A stretch of DNA of 64,000 bases from UBA4465 sp002292365 (lineage in GTDB: Bacteria > Bacteroidota > Bacteroidia > Cytophagales > Cyclobacteriaceae), in assembly GCA_943788615.1 (NCBI GenBank), contig CALSQY010000001.1, positions 1,491,576 to 1,555,575 of the forward strand, written 5' to 3'. The notes beneath the pieces were generated by a model, which was not told the origin of the DNA, searched no databases, and was given only the letters and a program-made list of their open reading frames with translations. This document shows positions 57,001 through 63,698 of this stretch, piece by piece (position 1 is the stretch's first letter; each line of letters starts with the position of its first letter). The position numbers and the translations under genes are program-made.

Positions 57001-59052
57001 AAATTTCTTTCTCTGTTTAAAATCATAAGGCCTTCCGTTCATGAGCAGGCTCAAAAAATCGCGAAGCAATTTGAGCAGGCCTTCGCCGCAGTTGTAAAGA
57101 AATCAGTACTTACCAATTATTTTGTCCTAATTATTCTGAGGTATCAACACGAATACCCAACAGCCAATGATGAACTAATTTGGGATGAAATGTTGGACCA
57201 ATGGTCACTAAGTTTGCAGATGAGTAAAATTGAATTAATAGACCTTGCAGGAAGTCAAGAATCGCAGGAAATATCAGCTTATTTGGAATCAAAAAAGATT
57301 AATACGATTACCTATGTCAAAAAAGAGTTGGCTTGGCAAAGGGATATAGATTTTTTGTTGCATCTCATTCTTTATAATGAATATCCATGGTGGTCTATTA
57401 AGTTTGATCGTCAAGGATTTTCTAAGTCAGAAAACTTGGTTCGGTTAACCAATCAGATGCTTAACGAGCATCCAAAATCTTTTATTGAAGCCATATCCAT
57501 GCTTAAAAGACCTGATGGAGTTTTTGAAAAGATCATTCCGATTATGAAACCTCAGGTCATTGATAGGATATTACTCATTTTGTCTCCACAGCATGGTGCC
57601 TTTGTTGTTAATTTCAATATTTTAATCAGGCGATGGGGGTATTTAAAAGCAAAAGATGAATGGATTACTTTTCTTTTCAGATATTTCTCTCATCTTGAAA
57701 GCTTTGATCATGATCGATTTATATTATCAGGGATAACCTTCATAACAAAAAAGACCCCCTTTGTTTTCCTCAAAGTCAAGGAACAATTATTAAAAATTAC
57801 CCGTGATGCATTGCATGAGGGAGAAATGAAATTTCTTCCCTTTATGAAGTTATTTAATGATTTAAATATAAATGACGAATTGATGCCTATTCCAAATACT
57901 TATTTGGTCCGAGATCATACTAATAAAGATTTCATTGCTATAATGACTTACTATATTACTACTGGATCTTTACCTGCTGATTATGCTTATTTGATTAAAT
58001 CATATTTGGCTTTTGTACGTAAAATGGAAAGTTATTTAAATACAGGACACGAGGATTTAAGGGGAGCCATTATTTCTGTGATAGAAAATAGCGAGGTGAG
58101 AACTCGAGTAGTTAGAAATGAAAAAGAAGATATTTTATTTTTGATTACTCGAGCATTATTCCCAAAGCATACTAAATCGTTAATGGAATATAAATCTGAG
58201 ATCATCAAACTATTTAGTCAGATTTGGCCTTCCATTCAACCAAAGATGATCAATGAGTTATTTTATCAGACCATATATCAATCCGTATTGAATTCTAAGT
58301 TCATGAATCTTAACGCACTTGATTTAGTGCATTTATTTTTACAGCAATTTAAAAAAGTAAATCAAATCTCTTTTGATTTTGACATGAAAGCCTACGCTTA
58401 TTTGGATATTTCAGATAAACTCATAGAAATGATTGTCTCATTTAATACATTTAAACAAACACGAGATATTCCAAAAGAGAATGATTCAGAATTAAAACTT
58501 TTGCCTATCGTATTGGACCCGACTGATGATATTGAATCGGTCAAATTAGAGCATCGCATTGAAATAAAAAACGCAGGAATCGTTATTGTTTGGCCTTATT
58601 TGGATCGATTTTTTCAAATGTTAGAGATGACTGAAAAAGGGTCATTTAAAACTGAGGGAGATGCCGTAAGAGCACCACATCTTATTCAATATTTGGTAAC
58701 AGGCTCGAATGAAACACCTGAGCATGAACTACTTCTAAATAAAATTTTATGTGGAATCAAGTTGGCAACGCCAGTACCTTTGCAAATTGAATTGACAGAT
58801 AAAGAAAAGGAAACTTCAGACTTAATGCTCAAGGGAGTTATGCAAAACTGGGAAAAATTAAAATCCTCTTCAATAGATGCCATGAGAGAAGGTTTTTTTG
58901 TAAGACAAGGATTTATCGAAGAGAAAGATGATTTTTGGGAATTAGAGGTTGAAAAAAAGACCATAGATATTCTTTTAAAGAGTCTCCCTTGGGGATTTGG
59001 CACTGTTAAACTACCTTGGATGTCGAAAAGAATGATTGTAAATTGGACTTAG
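51043..59052 (+). CDS. Giant CIS tape measure protein (Pvc14/Afp14-like)
   Basis: A 2669-residue cytoplasmic protein, mostly helical. The N-terminus (HLINTLSLELDKELST, then KIEDISLDLGTIDSKNF) and the C-terminus (EIKNAGIVIVWPYLDRFFQ, APHLIQYLVTG, ELLLNKILCGI) are the CIS tape-measure family ends. In between recur units of the form YYLKSGIWEL / NYLELGVWL / TYYITTGSLP, about every 200-350 residues. Residues 1250-1558 are a near-perfect 103-residue tandem repeat in three copies (309-bp period, starts at 54790, 55099 and 55408). In relatives this protein sets tube length. Terminated by a strong hairpin right after the stop. Confidence 0.93.
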   Translation: MEPNHLINTLSLELDKELSTTEAGRLKSRILDAIDYCFNKYYPYAKHLKIEDISLDLGTIDSKNFQEEFIVRLSYLLDTELAKLLQQENIDELIDRQNILNDLELFIYFLKTGVMISGSDSVTSVFQRLIKNDLHSLKFNLKNTLNDRAIKERFFHQIKEDQLDEYWLNVEPIIYLEIKRFNYKIQETIWKKKEFKSFQKEFNDSLRRVTFDFMVNDYRSVSLNDYIKFLQLKFKKVQGLADEVKTIAYHKIIESLKGNELEESFKPTNSIKRLIEELTIYIIKERASSLSVAKKQTIRKVFFRREIEEIVLQFTKSNFTIKKFMRSLERIYQVLNPQQIELFFQILQRENKFSFQKELIELSAIIQLTRPIFSITLYDLGLLWVGDVIKELKQQFKKRPALLFTLIDQVSIRTGYGRDYIIEKMMKSEGSEMAKAVLIKHRKEVANLYKKDSSDSSLIDTYLYYLKSGIWELTDQSPDDILIMLLKDHVESFILALKKEQGYKVVWLRLIHGHELRSVEKVIMAFFQGIQRKKKFEKIIKLIDQYDTDISFKKHIFERLITDPSWFDNFPFSDKGFNMNRIKEEVDLFFSQEQNIKDLSLVPLIDYLNQGKLEFDYSLIEILKMAKRLGKKDLIELSMIISFGTDNYQNKLKLKRIFEIFSLTQIDMLFVVFARQETKKRKAFENFHYLKIFLHTLFSENIYHYGYQQIAGFINHFSISDPQLNRSLYELLERVALKKDMVFTELLSTIIAHLDPGEYSKLIALRRQLILFQTVLETAKEKSLKITDDLLLILNYLELGVWLSVDLDPISSLKKVLEDNFDQLIIQFKKRISHQIFWLRLLYQFDFDIVLKIILQVFKDTAGFVALEKYLPEWEQSDQDFKFKLLETFILVKMDVDKGENFDELFQYQVALFQKNDAETDAIELENIDLDEGKIFNDFNLLLTVFFDNPTDSQADLVWVRFNSEVGHDVTLNNFFINGQYPWTLWEILFKKGQKVHLIRLLRLSLLTHFQNSWEIKLVHFFGTRNRFSFFKKSNILDFFKALHSKDLDELKNQFTLAWATLLKKKPNETGAWLEDELFNQFIGSSNGYDLISKDVQFNLQMKDLTELENDFLLLLSGQKVDLVEEVRLKISDWILNIVPVATTKFELKELLYLKLLSFATPLKVIDLNLLIRNFSPEMRLSVFTQIINFNIVEINQILHQQRLLYLLLESLLEDQSLSAQLFLNIDKKKLSKFFSLLSSQTLKKLMLLFDDKKDDEALLLAAVRESKETSSKSDLQPSTEAKDLTLLRFVIEEGSISRTPFNRWSSFETVFMELLSGNVLKAVFFKEFDLNTVRQFLALLSADALTLLTAVFDDEKDDEALLLAAVREFKEMPSKLDFQPSTEAKDLALLRVVIEEGSISRTPFKRWSYFETFFIELLSGNFFKAVFFNEFDLITVRQFLALLSADALTALAAVFDDKKDDEALLLAMVREFKETLTTPDLQPSTEAKDLALLCVVIEEGSISRTPFKHWSSFETFFMELLVRGVLTAQFFKEIELSTLNKFYKLLSSDLLISIESLFSPDTPLLSPLHLLISSNEGAALEKEFLNLNDLGDLATASPFDLYPHRTFGILLEKVIELGFKEAQTPYLTFQEFEFQFNKQLSIQNTIWQILTRRSIGKMKIFLRVLQQETLAELIKLINYKFDGISFNEIMNSIKKANQKSISEVEVLMVIFGLSHDHYDQESLLKFLDDQINFFMIPDEFKVFLLAPKNNEITLSYVDEFIIFLKDRNKLNKVISIYEAEEAFNRILHFKREFFISRLRRDRDVEQVLISLFQRLPEKLISQYFNQMMPDYAGQWEPLWQSMVFSVSKIVFTSKLILLGLRNIQKIEFNILRGLLLAQLNPKKSVAPLKLTLSKAGKADLDQLKSLSYASIKDDYLAHFDIYDFVEAVITTGTFPNWSAAYSVERFYEILVKLAKVDGYHFKLNIDALIKKSADLDFLISFLGEKKFLSLFKIIRPSVHEQAQKIAKQFEQAFAAVVKKSVLTNYFVLIILRYQHEYPTANDELIWDEMLDQWSLSLQMSKIELIDLAGSQESQEISAYLESKKINTITYVKKELAWQRDIDFLLHLILYNEYPWWSIKFDRQGFSKSENLVRLTNQMLNEHPKSFIEAISMLKRPDGVFEKIIPIMKPQVIDRILLILSPQHGAFVVNFNILIRRWGYLKAKDEWITFLFRYFSHLESFDHDRFILSGITFITKKTPFVFLKVKEQLLKITRDALHEGEMKFLPFMKLFNDLNINDELMPIPNTYLVRDHTNKDFIAIMTYYITTGSLPADYAYLIKSYLAFVRKMESYLNTGHEDLRGAIISVIENSEVRTRVVRNEKEDILFLITRALFPKHTKSLMEYKSEIIKLFSQIWPSIQPKMINELFYQTIYQSVLNSKFMNLNALDLVHLFLQQFKKVNQISFDFDMKAYAYLDISDKLIEMIVSFNTFKQTRDIPKENDSELKLLPIVLDPTDDIESVKLEHRIEIKNAGIVIVWPYLDRFFQMLEMTEKGSFKTEGDAVRAPHLIQYLVTGSNETPEHELLLNKILCGIKLATPVPLQIELTDKEKETSDLMLKGVMQNWEKLKSSSIDAMREGFFVRQGFIEEKDDFWELEVEKKTIDILLKSLPWGFGTVKLPWMSKRMIVNWT
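54790..55716 (+). repeat. Three 309-bp tandem repeats inside the tape measure gene
   Basis: Units at 54790-55098, 55099-55407 and 55408-55716, each coding for 103 residues starting FDD.KDDEALLLA. They share QPSTEAKDL, VIEEGSISRTPF and (first two) TVRQFLALLSADAL almost unchanged at DNA level; the second half of unit 3 has diverged. In-frame and without stops. Confidence 0.93.
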
Positions 59053-59066
59053 TTTTAACCTTTCTC

Positions 59067-59111
59067 AAAAAGCACTCTTAATTTTACTAAAATAGTGTTT
59101 TTTTTTTTTTT
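59067..59111 (+). terminator. Strong terminator at the end of the CIS locus
   Basis: AAAAAGCACT (59067-59076) pairs with AGTGTTTTTT (59094-59103), one G-U pair, then a T-run to 59111. It starts 15 bases after the tape-measure stop and marks the operon end. Confidence 0.85.
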
Positions 59112-59119
59112 AAAACGTA

Positions 59120-59175
59120 GAGTACCAAAGGAGTACCAGTAGAAGATGAAAAATCAGAGTACCAAAAGAGTACCA
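59120..59175. repeat. Pair of 19-bp direct repeats (four GAGTACCA copies)
   Basis: GAGTACCAAAGGAGTACCA at 59120-59138 and GAGTACCAAAAGAGTACCA at 59157-59175, one mismatch, 37-bp period. Each contains two GAGTACCA words 11 bp apart, suggesting a bound protein or a recombination-related site. They lie right behind the CIS terminator. Confidence 0.7.
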
Positions 59176-59228
59176 CATTTTTTGTTAATAAAGTACTATG
59201 GTATTATTTGGCTTATAAATCCTTCTCG

Positions 59229-59521
59229 TTACCCTTCTTCCTCCTCAATTCCCAAGCCCTCATTGGTGAACAGATCCAGTCCTCGAAGCTTGGTGAAAAA
59301 CTGAAAAATATTTTGACCTATTTCATGATCTAGATAAATATATTACTAGATTGGATTATTTAGTTTATGATGACACCGAATAGGCACAAACAAAATTCAA
59401 AATTATTATTCGGATCTATTTCTAGGTAATAACTATCCAATAATTCTTCTTTTATGCGATAGAGGGTGCTTGATGCTTGTTTTTGTGAATAGAGTATCAA
59501 ATTGGTATTTAAAAGTCCATT
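59229..59521 (-). pseudogene. Decayed minus-strand coding relic
   Basis: Reading from 59521 leftwards gives about 50 codons of protein-like sequence (ending FGVIIN then stop); after a frame change a further ~35 codons read protein-like to about 59229, in two possible frames (ending GIEEEEG, or RRKKGNEKDL). No start codon and no family recognised. Weak evidence for a broken gene; it may also be chance. Confidence 0.3.
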
Positions 59522-59632
59522 TTATAGCTGTTTTGCAGGGGTACCCCATTTCCAGTCCGCAATCCGCACATCGAGGTCAGCGGTCAATCGTCAGATAACC
59601 CCATAGTCTTAACGCTACAAGTTTTTGGATCA

Positions 59633-60103
59633 TTAATCAGAATGATTATAATACCATGAATTACCCTTCTTCGTTACATCCATAAATACTGAAGACAACT
59701 TGTCATCTCTAAAAATGAAAGTCGTACCCTCCGAAAAGCGATCCCACTTAATTTCGTATACTTCTAATTTTTCACCCTCTTGAAGAACTCCATTTTTTAA
59801 AGAAGGAAATTCTTTAATGTTTTTTATATCCCTGAGCGTCTTATCAATAAACTTCCAAGTTTCAGAAGAATGCGAAAGACGGATTTGATATAGTTTTCCC
59901 CAGTGTTTAAATTCTTCCCCACCTATTTGAGTTAGAAATTCCGATACAGGCATACCCTCATATGGTGCAGGGTTAGAAGGGTATTTTGGGTAAGTATCAC
60001 TAGCATATGACTTAATGATTTCCCGATCCTGCTGCCTTTTCTTATAAGACTTACAAGAACTTAACGACAAGACTAAGGTGGCCAATAGTATAGCTGTTTT
60101 CAT
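59633..60103 (-). CDS. Small lipoprotein of unknown function
   Basis: A 156-residue lipoprotein: signal peptide and lipobox LSSCK (Cys17), basic stretch, then a globular domain with MPVSEFLTQIGGEEF and the C-terminal FRDDKLSSVFMDVTKKGNSWYY. No family recognised. The ATG at 60103 is the only good start. It lies 16 bases from the next minus-strand gene, suggesting one transcript with it. Confidence 0.7.
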   Translation of the reverse strand: MKTAILLATLVLSLSSCKSYKKRQQDREIIKSYASDTYPKYPSNPAPYEGMPVSEFLTQIGGEEFKHWGKLYQIRLSHSSETWKFIDKTLRDIKNIKEFPSLKNGVLQEGEKLEVYEIKWDRFSEGTTFIFRDDKLSSVFMDVTKKGNSWYYNHSD

Positions 60104-60119
60104 GATTCAAAGATAATAC

Positions 60120-60374
60120 TTAATCATCATTCTCAGCAAGGAGCTTGAGAGTATCCACAAGATTTGCATAATCCTCCTTTGAATCATATTTCACATTCTC
60201 CTGAACATAGGCTTCAATTTTAGAAATAAATGCCTTGTGTCCCTCAAAGGAGTCATCCGAGTTGTTAATCCTCCGAAACTCCTCAACCACGGTATCTGAA
60301 AAATATTTCCGATAATGGTTGAGTAGTTGCGAGTTACCTTCTTGAAACTCAGGTGTATCGTTGGAACTGTCCAT
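60120..60374 (-). CDS. Small acidic protein, unknown
   Basis: From the internal ATG at 60374, 84 residues (MDSSNDTPEFQEG at the start), acidic and helical. The upstream ATG at 60449 adds 25 residues that look non-coding. Helical pattern (FEGHKAFISKIEAYVQENV) and location beside the lipoprotein gene support reality, but no function is visible. Confidence 0.55.
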   Translation of the reverse strand: MDSSNDTPEFQEGNSQLLNHYRKYFSDTVVEEFRRINNSDDSFEGHKAFISKIEAYVQENVKYDSKEDYANLVDTLKLLAENDD

Positions 60375-60489
60375 AACTATACAAAGGTTACATTTCTGGT
60401 TGAAATAATTCGAGGATATTGGGATTTTTTTGATACAATTTTTTCTCAATTAGGCATTACAAACAGGTCTCCCACGATATAGAATATTC

Positions 60490-60693
60490 TTATTTGGTCA
60501 AGTTATAATACACCATTTTCTGGGGATTACTGCATGTTACATTACCCATAATTTTGACATTATCTCTTTGATGTATCGTATCAGGGTCATATACTACATA
60601 CCCATAATCCTCGGTATTATTGCGATAGATATAGCTTAAACCGAGCCAGTCTTGTTTTATTTTGAAATATTTGATCTCTTGATACTTGCTCAT
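60490..60693 (-). CDS. Small protein, unknown
   Basis: A 67-residue soluble protein, rich in Tyr, Asn and Lys (MSKYQEIKYFKIKQDWLGL). No family recognised. It is separated from the upstream gene by four bases, which suggests it is translated with it. Confidence 0.55.
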   Translation of the reverse strand: MSKYQEIKYFKIKQDWLGLSYIYRNNTEDYGYVVYDPDTIHQRDNVKIMGNVTCSNPQKMVYYNLTK

Positions 60694-60697
60694 AATT

Positions 60698-61054
60698 TTA
60701 TGCTGATTTTTTGAGGTTAAGTTGAGCTAAAATCACGTCATCTATTTCTTTATTTAGACCTATGTGCATCTGGTTCAAATACATTTCTATATGATTCAGG
60801 TCACCTCCTCCAAACATTGTGTAATTCTTAACCAAATCAAGGATCATCTGCTTGATGGTTAATGGGGCATTAATTTTCTTTCTTAGACATTCCAAAAGAT
60901 CCTCATGTGGTATATCATTAGCCATACAAAGATTTACAGTTTTGACGATATCCATTTGGTCTTCCAAATAGTCTAGGTGATGGAATAAAACCTGTAATTT
61001 ATGATCGAGATCCTTATTAGCCCAAGGCACATTTTTGCTTTTTATTGTTTGCAT
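60698..61054 (-). CDS. Small helical protein, unknown
   Basis: A 118-residue helical protein (LDHKLQVLFHHLDYLEDQMD, then MFGGGDLNHIEMYLNQMH). No motif recognised. It leads a two-gene minus-strand unit with 60490-60693. Its upstream region carries two copies of a 15-bp direct repeat (61150-61184), a likely operator. Reality is fair from length, start and operon layout. Confidence 0.6.
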   Translation of the reverse strand: MQTIKSKNVPWANKDLDHKLQVLFHHLDYLEDQMDIVKTVNLCMANDIPHEDLLECLRKKINAPLTIKQMILDLVKNYTMFGGGDLNHIEMYLNQMHIGLNKEIDDVILAQLNLKKSA

Positions 61055-61149
61055 TCTATTTTGTTTTTGTTAAAAAAAATGATTTATTGATGCAACAATA
61101 AGTTTTCTTCTGGCTGTAGAAGGAACGTTTAAAAGTTATTTTTTGAAAT

Positions 61150-61184
61150 AGGTAAAATGGGTAATACTTAGGTAAAATGGGTAA
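61150..61184. repeat. Two 15-bp direct repeats, 20-bp period
   Basis: AGGTAAAATGGGTAA at 61150-61164 and again, identical, at 61170-61184. The 20-bp period puts both copies on the same helix face. Located between the 398-residue gene and the start of the 118-residue gene, so probably an operator for the latter. Confidence 0.75.
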
Positions 61185-61200
61185 GGGTTGGGTAGGCTAA

Positions 61201-62397
61201 TTACTTAAAATTGGTGTTCCCTTTAGCATAGTCGGCTAACATTTTTTTTGTGTCAAACTCCTTAAAGTAATCACTTAGCAATGGTATGAAGAGCTCTTTA
61301 TTGGCATGGCTGTCGTGAGATTTCTTATAATATTGAACCCAAACATCTTGAATATGTCCCTTCTTGTTATTAAAATGATCGAAGGTAAATGAATTGCATT
61401 TCTTTTGGTGGTGAAATGCTCCCCAAATATATCGAGTGAGTTCCTCCTCGCTAAGATGTTTTGGAACGAGAACCTTAAAGTGATCGTAAATATCTTTAAA
61501 AGTATTGCGGTCAAATTTATTATCCCATTCTTCTCTTTTTTCTTTGACTTTAATGGTTCTTGGGGGATAATTAGATGGTTGATCTGTTTCAACTTTCTCA
61601 GTTTTAGGTTCAACATCTCCAGCTATTTTGTCAGTAATATATTTACGAATATCAATATCGGATGAGTATGGTTCTAATCCTGAGACAAACCAAAGTAGTC
61701 TTTGATAAATATCTATATCTCTTTCAAGACTATATTCTCTTTGAATTTTGAGCAGCAATTTGTGTACATCAGTGATTTCTTCATTATTTAGATGTCTTTG
61801 TTGCATCCATTTACTCATATCATCAATAATTTCAATAGGAATATGTATGGCAGGAATTACTGTACCATCATAAGTTTTCAATGTTGTTGCCAAATGAAAA
61901 TTATCACTGATCCACCATTGATCTCTGAGTGTTTTAATGTACAACATTATATCCCTTAACTTATAATTCTCATTTTCTGCTGCTCTTCTAATTTCAATTA
62001 ATTTTAATTCAATGTTCAAGTCATAATCTTCTATTACATCATAACCTTCAATTAACTCTTGCCAAGGCTCATTAAACGGAGTATATTTTAATTTATTAGC
62101 TCTATTAATGGCATAATCCCTTTTATCAGGTCCATAGTCATCTGGATTGGGTATTGGCTGTTCCTTTTTTCTTTTTACAACTGCCTCTTGCTCTTCTTTT
62201 GTATAGTCAAGGGGAAGGTAAGGTGATGTAAATTCTTTCGGTAATTTCTTTGTAGCACCTCTTTCCTTATCAGCAGAAAAATCAGCATATTCATCAAACT
62301 CAGATACACTTTGAAAACTAGCTTGAAAATGTGGGTCCGTTCCAAGTATGGATTTGTAATGCTTAAAAAATTCTTCCAGAAGTGCACCGAATTTCAT
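61201..62397 (-). CDS. Hypothetical protein of an accessory region
   Basis: A 398-residue soluble protein of unknown family, charged, with helical segments (KLIEIRRAAENENYKLRDIM; HLNNEEITDVHKLLLKIQR) and a C-terminal aromatic-rich part (RYIWGAFHHQKKCNSFTFDH, then WVQYYKKS). The start at 62397 is a good ATG. It is the longest intact gene of the right end, and lies among small and broken genes, so it is likely part of a mobile or accessory element. No replication, integrase or nuclease motif is seen. Confidence 0.75.
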   Translation of the reverse strand: MKFGALLEEFFKHYKSILGTDPHFQASFQSVSEFDEYADFSADKERGATKKLPKEFTSPYLPLDYTKEEQEAVVKRKKEQPIPNPDDYGPDKRDYAINRANKLKYTPFNEPWQELIEGYDVIEDYDLNIELKLIEIRRAAENENYKLRDIMLYIKTLRDQWWISDNFHLATTLKTYDGTVIPAIHIPIEIIDDMSKWMQQRHLNNEEITDVHKLLLKIQREYSLERDIDIYQRLLWFVSGLEPYSSDIDIRKYITDKIAGDVEPKTEKVETDQPSNYPPRTIKVKEKREEWDNKFDRNTFKDIYDHFKVLVPKHLSEEELTRYIWGAFHHQKKCNSFTFDHFNNKKGHIQDVWVQYYKKSHDSHANKELFIPLLSDYFKEFDTKKMLADYAKGNTNFK

Positions 62398-62707
62398 TTA
62401 ACAAATAAAATGGTTCCATATGGAAAGTGAATAAAAACTTAGAATTATTTTAAGATCAACAGATAATCTTGAACCAAGTGAATCATTATGTTGTTTATGG
62501 TGAATGAAAATATCCTATTCAAAGCAAAAACAATGTGCGAGTTTATTGAAAAATTCTCTAATCAAGATGTATTCTAGTGCACCTCAAGCGAATTGCATGG
62601 ACATAGTAAAACAAAAAATTAAGAAAAAAGTAATAGCTACTGTCAAAGCAGAAATGAAAAAAATGATTATCAAGAGGATGAACTGGTCTTGATATTTTGA
62701 GGATTCC

Positions 62708-63050
62708 TTACTTGAGCTTCAGTGCTTTAGCCACCCTTAGAAATAGATTTAACGCATTCTTAAAGGTTTGAATGTTCCTCATTTTCATTTCAAATGGGTG
62801 TTCATCCTCATCATTCCAAGAAATGGTTATAACGGCATTGTTTACTTCAATGGGGTTGTGATGCGTTATCCGCTTGACAAGGGTATAGGATTCCAATAAT
62901 ATTTGCATATCTTCATTGGCTTCCTGTGGATCCTCATCATCTATCTGAACCCATTTGTTTTTCTACAAATACCCTTAAATAGTGGAACACATTGGATGCT
63001 CGTCTACTTTTAGACTTGATCTTGTAATAACCAGGATCTAGGTTCATCAT
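62708..63050 (-). pseudogene. Frameshifted small gene
   Basis: An ATG at 63050 opens 38 codons (MMNLDPGYYKIKSKSRRAS at the start) that run into a stop after GSDR. Around 62950-62960, near an A-run (GAAAAACAAATGG), a one-base change moves the frame onto KWVQIDDEDPQEANEDM, which continues to the stop at 62708. The whole would be ~113 codons with one frameshift. The intact part from ATG 62908 is 66 codons. The start overlaps the upstream frame by ATGA, a sign that the pair was once coupled. Could also be a sequencing slip. Confidence 0.55.
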
Positions 63051-63250
63051 GATTGCTCTTTCTTATTAGCGGAGACAATCTTCATTTCCCCCTTTACCAT
63101 TCTCAGGTGGAGCATCTCTTCTTCGAATCCCTTCACCATAAGTTTACTTTTATTAGCGAATAGTCTTTGAGCCTGGTTCTTTTTCTTTTCAAGGATCTCA
63201 TCAATGTCCTGCTCAGGGTCAGATATTTCAATAGAAGGAGAGGAGTGATT
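63047..63250 (-). pseudogene. Truncated small coding frame lacking a start
   Basis: About 67 codons without stop before the TGA at 63047-63049, helical and charged (EISDPEQDIDEILEKKKNQ, then MLHLRMVKGEMKIVSANKK). The stop overlaps the next gene's ATG (ATGA), implying genuine coupling. Upstream is an in-frame TGA at 63251-63253 and no ATG before an internal one, so the 5' part seems frameshifted or lost. Confidence 0.45.
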
Positions 63251-63372
63251 TCATATAAGTCACCCGTAGGTCCATTTTCATCATCCTTAAGTTATCCAAA
63301 AAGCGTTGATTATTAACATTAAAGAAGGAATAATAATCTTATATTGATTTTAAAGGCAGTTATATATTTTAT

Positions 63373-63404
63373 TTTGCATAGTAATGCGTAGTTTATTAAC
63401 TTTG
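63373..63404 (+). promoter_or_regulatory. Consensus Bacteroidota promoter
   Basis: TTTG (63373-63376), 20-nt spacer, TAACTTTG (63397-63404), an exact TAnnTTTG. The next recognisable plus-strand gene starts about 295 bases downstream, giving a long leader or an unrecognised small RNA. Confidence 0.6.
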
Positions 63405-63698
63405 TAAAAGATACTGAATTCTGACTGTACCATAATAACATCTTACTGCTTTCCATATAATTAATGGACTGTCGAAGTTCTAGATCAAAATTTATTATTG
63501 GATATCAGCAATTGGATGAGTCACTATAGATATGCGAGAATATCAATCCTCTTTTTTTTGAACCTGAGGGGTTAGGGAGGCTTTAAGGACTGTAATTAAG
63601 TAACAAGGAGAGTGGTGAAAGCTCTATAAAAGAAATCAAAATTAAATATAACCATAGGGATATTCCCTTCGGACTAAACTAAAACCATTTAATCAAGT

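Larger units (their letters stand above)
59053..59632. other. 580-bp interval with repeats and a coding relic, no intact gene
   Basis: After the terminator the interval holds the GAGTACCA direct repeats (59120-59175), a minus-strand relic (59229-59521), and a GGGGTACCCC palindrome near 59540. A 52-codon plus frame (ATG 59146) overlaps the relic and has no support. Nothing here looks like a functional gene. Confidence 0.5.

Noticed and set aside
20905..59052. Prophage or classical type VI secretion system
   Set aside because: No capsid, portal, terminase, lysis or integrase genes, and no TssJ, TssL, TssM, TssB/C or ClpV. Sheath, DUF4255 cap and CIS tape measure instead fit the extracellular CIS lineage.
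59146..59304. Plus-strand 52-codon frame beginning in the GAGTACCA repeat
   Set aside because: Pro/Ser-rich, no family, overlaps the more protein-like minus-strand relic.
62504..62692. Plus-strand 62-codon ORF
   Set aside because: Lys-rich, low-complexity, no family, surrounded by minus-strand genes; probably chance.
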